Positions 53,054-60,512 of a stretch of 64,000 nucleotides of DNA are shown here, piece after piece. The translations under genes and the position numbers were made by a program. Below the pieces are notes generated by a model, which ran no database searches, was not told the DNA's origin, and saw only the letters and a list, made by a program, of their open reading frames with translations. This DNA is from Candidatus Zixiibacteriota bacterium (GTDB taxonomy: Bacteria; Zixibacteria; MSB-5A5; GN15; FEB-12): the NCBI GenBank assembly GCA_024280215.1, contig JAJRQO010000008.1:1-64000 (forward strand), read 5' to 3'. Within the stretch, counting starts at the first letter, position 1. Each line of letters begins with the position of its first letter.

Positions 53054-53628
53054 TTATTTTTCCCCTTTCGCTATCAAAATATTATGGGTAACGCGATTAC
53101 CTCGCCATACATAAATTTATTCCATACTTTTAATTACGAGTTATTTATCTTTATTGTCAATCACAAAACACTAGATTGTCACGTCTACATAATCGGATAA
53201 TCGTGTGTGGTAGATAGTCTCGTCTGCATTCCTCTGGATTCCCGATTTCGCGGAAATTACATTATAGAGAACTGTTGAAAGCTTTCACACATTCCATTCA
53301 ACTCTTCCATAAAAACTTAATGCACACGCTTGTATGAGAGAATGATTTTATAATAGTAATATGCATGCACAAAAAGAATACAGTTTTTATGAGGGGAAAT
53401 GGGTTAAAGCCATTTTTTTAACCTATCCCATTTCGTTGTAACACCCTGCGGGTGAATTATTTACCATGATAGTTTATTCAATAAATCAGCCTTCAGGCTG
53501 TGTTATATATGAGATGAGTCCCATTTTGTTATTGTAAGGACTGGTTCCCCAATCAAGTTGGGGATGGTGTGTCGTAGAGTTAGAGAGTAAGTAGAGGCGT
53601 TACATGTAACGCCCCTACAAATTTACAT
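53054..53628. repeat. Gene-free flank with palindrome cluster (right of TIR module)
   Basis: No gene is supported in these 575 nt; the first part should hold the promoter of the module. The palindromes are GGTTAAA/TTTAACC (53402-53408 with 53417-53423), CACCC/GGGTG (53442-53454), CAGCCTTCAGGCTG (53487-53500) and a 28-nt near-perfect palindrome GTAGAGGCGTTACA... (53591-53618). The unit at 53502-53564 is an inverted, diverged copy of 51001-51063, with the same GGACTGG..CCC.. core. Confidence 0.7.
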
Positions 53629-55152
53629 CTACCCTAACGAGCCAACAGCTTTTTCGACTTCGTCGAGAATTTCACCTGACTTGATTAGTTTCTGCATATT
53701 GGTATTATCGGTATGAAGCGGTCTGTCGATGTCCAAGAACTCAACATGACGACGGACAACTTCGTGTGCCTTGGTTGTACCTTTACCAAACTTATAGTCT
53801 CTGAAATCTAAGGCTTGGGCAGCAGCCATGATTTCAATACCTAATACACCATTGGCATTGTCAAGAATTTGGAAATTTTTAATCGCAGTGTTCATTCCCA
53901 TTGAAACAAAATCTTCTTGGTCAGCCGCTGCAGGAATTGATTGAATAGATGCAGGTGTTGATAAAATCCGTTGTTCAGCAAGAAGTGTATCAGCCGTATA
54001 CTGTGTCAGCATCAGACCTGAAAACATTCCAGCACCTTTGGTAAGAAATGGTGGAAGCCCGACTGATAATGCTGGATTGTTAAGACGGTTCATGCGACGT
54101 TCAGAAAGCAACGAGACCATTGTGATTGCGATACCAGCCATATCCATCGGAAGAGCGACTGGGGTTCCTTGAAAGTTTGCTCCTGAAATTTGAATACCTT
54201 CATCAGGGAAAAATATTGGATTGTCGCCAACACCATTAAGTTCAATTTCTACCTGAGTTTGTCCATACGCCAAAGCATCATGGGCGGCACCGATAACTTG
54301 TGGAGTCGAACGCATCGAATAAGCATCCTGTACTTTACATTGAATCTTCTCTTGTTCAAGGTCTCCACCTGTAACTAATTTACGAATCGATTCCGCTGAA
54401 CGCACCGCCCCAGAGAATCCTCGTGCTTGATGAAGCTTGGCTGTATACGGCTTCATATTCGCTTTGAGAGCTTCAAGCGACATAGCCGCACCTATCTCGG
54501 CTTGCTTGAGCCACCGTTTGGCATCATAGAGAAATATCGCAGACATTGCAGTAAGAACATTTGAGCCGTTGATTGTAGCCAATCCATCTCGAGCTTGCAA
54601 TCCAGGGACTTCGATAGCTGCTTTTGCCATGGCATCATTACCACTAAGCAGTTCACCTTTAAAATACGCTTGTCCTTCCCCCATCAGCAAAAGAGCAATT
54701 TGAGACATCGGGGCTAAATCTCCACATGCACCAACTGATCCTTTTTGACAGACATAAGGAGTGACCCCTTTGTTGAGCATTTCAATAAGAGTCTGAGTAA
54801 TAATAGGACGCACGCCAGAATTACCATGGGCATGAACATTGATACGCCCAGCCATTGCACCACGGATATATTCAATCGGAGCGGGATCGCCTATACCAGC
54901 AGAGTGATTATAGATGAGATATTTCTGGAAATCTTTTACTTGGTCATCAGTAAGTACAACTTCAGAAAACTCACCAATTCCTGTATTGACCCCATACATA
55001 ATTTCTTTGGCTGCGATTTTTTTCTCAACCATATCCCGACATTTTTCCATACGCTTAAGAGCATCTGGACAAAGCTCAACTTTTTCATTGTTACGAGCAA
55101 TTTGAACAACTTTTTCTATGGTAAGTCCTGAACCATCTAATTTGATTGACAT
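53629..55152 (-). CDS. Aromatic amino acid lyase (histidine ammonia-lyase-like)
   Basis: A 507-residue member of the HAL/PAL/TAL family, which deaminates aromatic amino acids through the MIO electrophile. The MIO tripeptide Ala-Ser-Gly at 142-144 is Ala-Cys-Gly here (GSVGACGDLAP). Other signatures are YGVNTGIG, NHSAGIG (a His at the substrate-selecting site, as in HAL), TINGSNVLTA, YSMRSTPQVIGA and AADQEDFVSMG. No hutU, hutI or hutG gene is adjacent. The start has AAGGAATATAGT before ATG. Family membership is sure; the substrate is less so. Confidence 0.85.
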   Translation of the reverse strand: MSIKLDGSGLTIEKVVQIARNNEKVELCPDALKRMEKCRDMVEKKIAAKEIMYGVNTGIGEFSEVVLTDDQVKDFQKYLIYNHSAGIGDPAPIEYIRGAMAGRINVHAHGNSGVRPIITQTLIEMLNKGVTPYVCQKGSVGACGDLAPMSQIALLLMGEGQAYFKGELLSGNDAMAKAAIEVPGLQARDGLATINGSNVLTAMSAIFLYDAKRWLKQAEIGAAMSLEALKANMKPYTAKLHQARGFSGAVRSAESIRKLVTGGDLEQEKIQCKVQDAYSMRSTPQVIGAAHDALAYGQTQVEIELNGVGDNPIFFPDEGIQISGANFQGTPVALPMDMAGIAITMVSLLSERRMNRLNNPALSVGLPPFLTKGAGMFSGLMLTQYTADTLLAEQRILSTPASIQSIPAAADQEDFVSMGMNTAIKNFQILDNANGVLGIEIMAAAQALDFRDYKFGKGTTKAHEVVRRHVEFLDIDRPLHTDNTNMQKLIKSGEILDEVEKAVGSLG

Positions 55153-55429
55153 ACTATATTCCTTTAAAAATTATTTTTCAAACTAAATTTGTATATAAAT
55201 TGATACGAAATATTATAATATTTAATGATGATTTAAATCGGTAGGTTTTATTATGTGTCTTGAAGACCTGAAGCAGATGTCGGAGTATAGCGCGTCATAA
55301 CTTTTGTTGCACGTTTAAAAAGATTTAACTGTAATAAATATTTATTCAACACTTTCTCCATTTCATTATATGAAAGATACATCATAAAAAGTGGTTGTCA
55401 AATGCTTTTAAACTGTAGATATTTAGTCT

Positions 55430-56275
55430 ATGAAATTAGACAACCTCTCAGACTACCTGAAAAACCAGATATTCATCGCATTTGACTCAGAAACAACTGG
55501 AATGTGGGCACCAATCAACCGCTTGGTTGAATTATCAGCGGTAAAATTCACTCTCAATTTAGGTGAAATCGAGACTTTTGATTTCCTGATTAATCCTCAA
55601 AAAAATATCCCTAAAGATGTAATCGAAATTCATGGAATCACCAATGCTATGGTCAAAGATTCACCGACTGCCAAGCCTGTCTTGAAAAAATTTAATGAGT
55701 TTTGTGGTGAAGATTCTATTTTAATGGCTCATAACGCCCCGTTTGATATTTCCTTTTTAGCCTCTGCTCTCAGACGAAATAAGATGAAATTTTCAGATAA
55801 TATGATTGTTGATACAATTGAAATTTGTAAAGAATTTTTTCCAAATTTACAGTCGTATTCGTTGCTCAATTTGATTAAGAAATTCGGGATGTCACAATCG
55901 CAAGACCATCGAGCATTATCAGATGCACGCTTTGTCTATTATCTATTTCGACATGCTGCCGAAAAGTTCCCATCTATTGAAACTCATGAAGATTTTATCA
56001 ACGCCTTTACGATTCATCGCATCACAGATTCTGATGATGAGATTAAAGAACTTCCTTCTGAATATTCTGATTTGAATTTTGCTTTTGAGAATAAACTTCG
56101 TGTTGAAATTGATTATTATCATCCTACTCGTGAGATAAATAAGCGAACAATCCAGCTTCGCGAAATTCATAAATTAGGATCAGTTTATTATATCATTGCC
56201 TATTGTGAACGAATGTGTTCTGAGCGGACATTCCGAGTCGATAGAATCAAAGAGTATAAGGTTTTAGCGGGGTAA
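55430..56275 (+). CDS. DnaQ-type 3'-5' exonuclease fused to a WYL-like domain
   Basis: 281 residues. The exonuclease domain (about 10-180) has the ExoI motif FIAFDSETTG (Asp19, Glu21), ExoII MAHNAPFDISFL (Asp) and ExoIII QDHRALSDARFVY (His, Asp), the DEDDh set of Pol III epsilon-type nucleases. The C-terminal part (about 205-281) reads LRVEIDYYHPT...RTIQLREIHKLGSVYYIIAYCERM...RTFRVDRI and looks like a WYL domain, which senses ligands or binds single-stranded nucleic acid in many regulators and defence proteins. Divergent from the lyase gene. No transcription-factor HTH is seen. Confidence 0.8.
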   Translation: MKLDNLSDYLKNQIFIAFDSETTGMWAPINRLVELSAVKFTLNLGEIETFDFLINPQKNIPKDVIEIHGITNAMVKDSPTAKPVLKKFNEFCGEDSILMAHNAPFDISFLASALRRNKMKFSDNMIVDTIEICKEFFPNLQSYSLLNLIKKFGMSQSQDHRALSDARFVYYLFRHAAEKFPSIETHEDFINAFTIHRITDSDDEIKELPSEYSDLNFAFENKLRVEIDYYHPTREINKRTIQLREIHKLGSVYYIIAYCERMCSERTFRVDRIKEYKVLAG

Positions 56276-56281
56276 TAATTT

Positions 56282-56543
56282 TTACTCGACATTACCTTCG
56301 GAGTCAGTTTTGATAAGGTAAATGTCTTTTCCACCAGCACCTTTAGATTTTGTTTCACCTACTACGACATAACCACCTTGATTATTTTGAATCACACCAT
56401 TAGCATATTCATGATTATCCCCACCATAAGTTTGCTCCCAAAGTAAATTGCCACTTTGATTAATTTTTACTAAATAAACATCTTTTAAACCGTCATATTC
56501 TAATGAGTATAGACATTGATAGATTTAAATAATTTACTCTCAT
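56282..56543 (-). pseudogene. Remnant of a secreted beta-propeller gene
   Basis: From ATG 56543, preceded by GGAGGAATTT, the frame begins MRVNYLNLSM and stops after 16 codons. In a different frame the last 75 or so codons read through a propeller-type repeat: DVYLVKINQSGNLLWEQTYGG, then GGYVVVGETKSKG, ending at TAA 56282-56284. The repeat is typical of Trp/Gln-rich beta-propeller lipoproteins of FCB bacteria (LxWxxTYGG). The start and end of a gene remain while its middle is missing and the frame is shifted. I judge it a decayed remnant. Confidence 0.65.
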
Positions 56544-56581
56544 AAATTCCTCCATCAAAACTTACAGGATTTTAATAAAAA

Positions 56582-56654
56582 TGGAGCCTAACGGGATCGA
56601 ACCGTCGACCTCTTGACTGCCAGTCAAGCGCTCTCCCAACTGAGCTAAGGCCCC
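56582..56654 (-). tRNA. tRNA-Ala (GGC anticodon)
   Basis: A 73-nt cloverleaf. Acceptor GGGGCCT pairs with AGGCTCC (one G-T), the D arm has GCTC..GAGC and the anticodon stem CTTGA/TCAAG encloses CTGGCAG (anticodon GGC). The T arm GGTTCGATCCC is standard. The discriminator is A; no CCA is encoded. Confidence 0.95.
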
Positions 56655-56679
56655 ATATAAGGGAACACATTTAAAAACT

Positions 56680-56792
56680 GGGTAGCCTAACCCCTTGGGT
56701 TAGGTTTCTATTCTCTTGGAATATTTCCACACCCCAAGGGGTGTGCCACCCGACATATATATTGTAAGCCCCTTCGACAAGCTCAGGGTGAC
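56680..56792. repeat. Palindrome cluster between tRNA-Ala and the DHA2 pump
   Basis: CCTAACCC-CTT-GGGTTAGG (56686-56704) and CACACCCC-AA-GGGGTGTG (56728-56745) sit between GGGTAGC and GCCACCC arms (56680-56686, 56745-56751), which nearly pair, so the unit is nested. At 56769-56792 a further unit begins CCCCTTCGACAAGCTCAGGG. Its core CTTCGACAAGCTCA is shared with the repeat fragment at 32192-32234. Confidence 0.65.
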
Positions 56793-56843
56793 TTCTTTTA
56801 ATTGGACTGGTAAAATAGTCAATATTTCGCTTATGTCAATATT

Positions 56844-58253
56844 TTAATTACTTTCAGCTGATGCGTTTTTCTGTCCACGCATCAAGGAAAACAGTAATGC
56901 GATACCTGTGATTCCTATCGAGACATATATAACTGTTGCATAAGACGCTACAAAAACAACCGATTCATCACCAAGATTGCTGTTGCGAGTTTGAAAATAA
57001 GTGAACAAAGCAGTAGACAATGCCACCCCTAAGGACATACCGATATTTCTTGTCGTTCCCAATATCGATGATGTCACGGCGACATGTTCTTTTGTTACTG
57101 AGCCCATCAATGCAGATGAATTGGGTGTGTTAAAGATTCCAACCCCCATTCCAAGTAGTACGAAACTGAGGATAATATAATTTTGTGTAGAGTCTACCGT
57201 TAAATCTGACAAGAAGTACATACCAAGCATTAGCACTAACAATCCCACAACTGTCAATTGTTGAAAACCAATTCTATCTGATAACCTTCCTGACAATGGG
57301 GCAAAGATAAACATCATTACAGGGAAAATTATAAGAAACAGCCCAACTTCATTCGGTGCATACCCTTTTATAGTTTCAAGATAAAATGGAATCAGAATAG
57401 AAATCCCCGAAAGAGCCGCAAACATAAATAGCATTGCACCAATCGAGGATGTAAATTGTTTATTGGAAAAAACATCAAGACCTATAAGAGCTGTCTTTGG
57501 CTTTGATTCAAAATAGAAAAACAGTCCATACATGAATAAAGCAATGACACCTAATCCCCATACTCGAATATCATGAAGCGGATACGAATTGATTTGAGAC
57601 ATACAAAATGTTGTCGATACTAAAGCGACCGAAATCGAAACGGCACCTTTTATTTTCAAGGTACGTTTGAGAGATGGTTTTGGCATAAATTTAAAAAACT
57701 TAAATGTCATCAATAATCCAATAAAGCCAATTGGGATATTGATAATAAAAAGAGCTTGCCAATCAAAATAGTTCAATAAAAATCCACCAAGCGGAGGACC
57801 AACCATAAATCCAGCTGCTACCATCATGACCATCAAGCCAATTCCTTTTCCCCGTTCCTTTTCACCAAAAATCGAAGTTACCATTCCAGGTCCAATCGCA
57901 GCAAACATAGCCGTGCCTATTGCCTGAATAATCCGACTAAATACAAGAAATTCGAAAGTTGAACTCAAAGCACACATTGCTGACCCAATAATAAAGAGAA
58001 TATATCCAAAACGATAAGCAAAGAAATAGCCTTTTTTGTCAACCCATACACCAAAAACCAATAACAATGAAATCAAAGTAAGAGAATATGAGATTGCTAC
58101 CCATGCAATTTTGTCAATAGAGACAGAAAAATCGCTTGAAATCGTTGGAAGAGCTACATTTAGGATTGAGCCATCCAAAGTCGCCATAAAAGTACCAATC
58201 GCACCTACGGTAAATAGGAGGTATTTATTTTTTGAGATATGAGCTTCTGACAT
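56844..58253 (-). CDS. MFS transporter, DHA2/EmrB-QacA type
   Basis: A 469-residue pump with about 14 transmembrane helices, the DHA2 arrangement. Signatures are FMATLDGSILNVALPTIS at the start (DHA2 motif D1), WVAISYSLTLIS, GVWVDKKGYFFAYRFGYI (motif A-type loop) and GPPLGGFLLNYFDWQALFIIN (motif C). Members export drugs or amphiphilic compounds with proton antiport. Divergent from the ECF sigma operon at 58416. No TetR- or MarR-type regulator lies next to it. Confidence 0.9.
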   Translation of the reverse strand: MSEAHISKNKYLLFTVGAIGTFMATLDGSILNVALPTISSDFSVSIDKIAWVAISYSLTLISLLLVFGVWVDKKGYFFAYRFGYILFIIGSAMCALSSTFEFLVFSRIIQAIGTAMFAAIGPGMVTSIFGEKERGKGIGLMVMMVAAGFMVGPPLGGFLLNYFDWQALFIINIPIGFIGLLMTFKFFKFMPKPSLKRTLKIKGAVSISVALVSTTFCMSQINSYPLHDIRVWGLGVIALFMYGLFFYFESKPKTALIGLDVFSNKQFTSSIGAMLFMFAALSGISILIPFYLETIKGYAPNEVGLFLIIFPVMMFIFAPLSGRLSDRIGFQQLTVVGLLVLMLGMYFLSDLTVDSTQNYIILSFVLLGMGVGIFNTPNSSALMGSVTKEHVAVTSSILGTTRNIGMSLGVALSTALFTYFQTRNSNLGDESVVFVASYATVIYVSIGITGIALLFSLMRGQKNASAESN

Positions 58254-58415
58254 ATTTATGATAATCTTTCTAAGTTGTTGTCATAAAAAAGATTGACAAT
58301 TTACAAACATAACTGTAATGTTAAATTATTAGATAGTCAAGTTTATTTACTAATTACTTAAACAGATACGTAACAGAAGCGTCTATATGTTGATGAAAAG
58401 ATATTTTGAGGGGTT

Positions 58416-58733
58416 ATGGAAAAGACAATTCCTCAAATAGTCGAGCAATTTTTAAATGGCGATGAATCGGCATTCACGGAAATAGTACACCGTTACCAAA
58501 AGAAAATTTACTCGGTTGCTTTTCGTATATTGGGAAACCATTTAGATGCCGATGAAGTTGTGCAGGAGACATTTGTACGAGTTTACAAAAAACGTAAGGA
58601 TTTACAGAATGTAAGATATTTCACCAGTTTTATTCTGCGGATAGCAACAAATTATTCAATTGATTTATTGCGAAAGCGAAAAGGTCATACGACTATGTCT
58701 GATGATTCAACTGATTTACCCGGACATATTTAA
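58416..58733 (+). CDS. ECF sigma factor, N-terminal half (stopped by in-frame TAA)
   Basis: Encodes 105 residues covering region 2: NGDESAFTEIVHRYQKKIYSVAF and HLDADEVVQETFVRVYKKRKDL, with FTSFILRIATNYSIDLLRKRKG. The frame stops at TAA 58731-58733, after PGHI. The same reading frame continues at once with IDLSSKVATPSDELRNKR into the second half at 58788-58991. One codon therefore splits what reads as a normal 191-residue sigma factor. Either a CAA-to-TAA type substitution, a sequencing error, or a split arrangement. The anti-sigma gene downstream is intact. Confidence 0.75.
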   Translation: MEKTIPQIVEQFLNGDESAFTEIVHRYQKKIYSVAFRILGNHLDADEVVQETFVRVYKKRKDLQNVRYFTSFILRIATNYSIDLLRKRKGHTTMSDDSTDLPGHI

Positions 58734-58787
58734 ATCGACCTATCGTCAAAAGTTGCTACCCCCTCAGATGAACTGAGAAATAAACGG

Positions 58788-58991
58788 TTGATGGCCGAGA
58801 TTTTAAAAGCTTTGGATATGCTTCCAACAAAACAACGCTTAACAGCAATTCTGCATGATATCGAAGGATACACAAAAGCAGAAATAGCGGAGACTTTTGG
58901 ATGCCCCGAAGCGACAGTTCGCTCGAATCTTCATATCGCCCGTAACAAACTGAAAAAGATTTTAAAACAGCGATTATATAAAAAGGAGTAA
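58788..58991 (+). CDS. ECF sigma factor, C-terminal half (region 4)
   Basis: A 66-67-residue piece in the same frame as the gene upstream. It carries region 4: ALDMLPTKQRLTAILHDIEGYTKAEIAETFGCPEATVRSNLHIARNKLKK, with a normal helix-turn-helix. It could be started from TTG 58788 or ATG 58791, but no ribosome binding site is clear. It is followed after 2 nt by the anti-sigma gene. By itself it would be a region-4-only protein, like the RsoA partner of split sigma systems, or simply the remnant of a disrupted gene. Confidence 0.65.
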   Translation: MMAEILKALDMLPTKQRLTAILHDIEGYTKAEIAETFGCPEATVRSNLHIARNKLKKILKQRLYKKE

Positions 58992-58993
58992 AA

Positions 58994-59548
58994 ATGACAT
59001 GTCTCCAATATAAGCCGCTCATAGATGATTTTGCCGATAACAATCTTGCTCATGAGTTAGTAACACAACTCAAAGAACATATCTCTACATGTTCTGATTG
59101 CAAGCAAGAATTAGAAGCTACCAGAAATCTCAAAGAGTTGCTTCAAAATACAACTTCTCACATTCCAAGTGACCTTTACTTTGAGGAAACTGTTGAACTA
59201 ATCATTGCTCGAACTATTGAGAAAAACAACTGGCAAGATAATCAGATTTCAGCATCAAAAGTACGGTCAGAATTTACTCGTGCATTATTTTCAACTGCCG
59301 CTGCTTTATTCTTATTGATAGCTTCTATTCTAATTGGTACAAGCGACACAAATTTTGCTCAAAACAATCCAACTGAAAGTACTATTTTTGTTATGACTCC
59401 AGTAGAGCAAATGATAGAACCTGAGAACTCACCTATGTTTACCAAAGCTGAACAATTAAATCATATACAAGGAATGTTATTGATTAGTCCTCCAGGAATG
59501 CTTGGAAGATTATCTGTGTTACATGAATATAATCGATTAGTAAATTGA
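58994..59548 (+). CDS. Zinc-type membrane anti-sigma factor
   Basis: A 184-residue protein with an N-terminal ZAS/zf-HC2 anti-sigma domain: CLQYKPLIDDFADNNL followed by LKEHISTCSDCKQELEA (H-x3-C-x2-C, the zinc site). A single transmembrane helix lies at about 95-115 and an extracytoplasmic tail follows. It would hold the upstream ECF factor in the cytoplasm until release. The start is 2 nt after the sigma stop. It ends 25 nt before the lipoprotein gene. Confidence 0.82.
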   Translation: MTCLQYKPLIDDFADNNLAHELVTQLKEHISTCSDCKQELEATRNLKELLQNTTSHIPSDLYFEETVELIIARTIEKNNWQDNQISASKVRSEFTRALFSTAAALFLLIASILIGTSDTNFAQNNPTESTIFVMTPVEQMIEPENSPMFTKAEQLNHIQGMLLISPPGMLGRLSVLHEYNRLVN

Positions 59549-59573
59549 TTATTGGTTTACCAAGGAGAAAAAA

Positions 59574-60404
59574 TTGAAAAGATTAACCGCCATCATCTTA
59601 CTTTCTATTATAGTCATAGGCTGTTCCGAAAGTGATAAAGCTATCAAACTTGAGTTTAAATACAAACCAGGTATGATTTTAGAATACGAACAAAACTCAA
59701 AACGTCAAACCGACATTTATAAGTCAGATTCATTAGTAAAAAGTGAAGTCGATGAATCTATGGCAACTGTACGACAAGAGATTTTAGAAATTGTTAATGA
59801 CTCTACATTCAAAATTAACGAAATCGATACCTGGTTTTATACAAAGCCAAACAAAGATGACTCCTCTCAAGTTGACTCTGTTACCTATTCCAGAGAGATG
59901 GATTTACTTGTCTTGCAAAACGGAAAAATTATTGATTTTGATTTTAAAAAGAAAAAAGAAAAATCGACATTTTATATGAAAAACTACTACGAACAAGGTT
60001 TACCTATTTTCCCATCAGTAGATGTTCACCCTGGTTATAGCTGGACTCAAACGACATCGGTCGTACTTCCATCCGAAACTATGAATGCATCAACAACATA
60101 CACTGTAAAATCTTTTGTACGTGAATTAGGATACGATTGTGCTGTCATAGAATACGAAGGAAATCTACTCATTCCTATTGAACCAAAAAAAGATGACGAA
60201 ACTCAACGTTCTGGTTTAGATAGAATCCAAACCAATGGAATGATATACTTTGCTTATGTCGATGGTATCGTTATTAAACAGACAGAAAAATGGAAAACTA
60301 TCGGGGATCGAACTCAAATTATAGACGAACAATGGGAACGGTATAAATACGAATCTAATTACGATGTAAACTTTATCTTAGTCAAGTCTGAGGGATTAAA
60401 GTAA
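59574..60404 (+). CDS. Lipoprotein of unknown function
   Basis: A 276-residue protein with a lipoprotein signal peptide (hydrophobic LTAIILLSIIVIGC; Cys17 lipidated). The mature part has Asp/Lys/Glu-rich beta structure and GLPIFPSVDVHPGYSWTQ, which resembles DUF6263-like lipoproteins, but I do not assign a function. The start is TTG at 59574, preceded by AAGGAG. It is the third gene of the sigma/anti-sigma operon and may be the regulon's envelope stress effector. A terminator follows. Confidence 0.7.
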   Translation: MKRLTAIILLSIIVIGCSESDKAIKLEFKYKPGMILEYEQNSKRQTDIYKSDSLVKSEVDESMATVRQEILEIVNDSTFKINEIDTWFYTKPNKDDSSQVDSVTYSREMDLLVLQNGKIIDFDFKKKKEKSTFYMKNYYEQGLPIFPSVDVHPGYSWTQTTSVVLPSETMNASTTYTVKSFVRELGYDCAVIEYEGNLLIPIEPKKDDETQRSGLDRIQTNGMIYFAYVDGIVIKQTEKWKTIGDRTQIIDEQWERYKYESNYDVNFILVKSEGLK

Positions 60405-60430
60405 GTCTATATTCTAAAGCTACAACTTCA

Positions 60431-60467
60431 AAGTCACGCTACGTAAAATCTAAGCGTGACTTTTTTT
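60431..60467 (+). terminator. Rho-independent terminator after the lipoprotein gene
   Basis: A perfect 10-bp stem AAGTCACGCT/AGCGTGACTT (60431-60440 with 60453-60462) with a 12-nt loop runs into a T-tract (60461-60467). It lies 27 nt past the stop. Confidence 0.9.
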
Positions 60468-60512
60468 ATTCTTGATATTTACATCTTTGTATAAAAATTA
60501 TATCTTTATAAG

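Noticed and set aside
53629-55152. Complete hut histidine degradation operon
   Set aside because: Only the lyase is here; no urocanase or imidazolonepropionase gene adjoins it, so the hut role is not assured.
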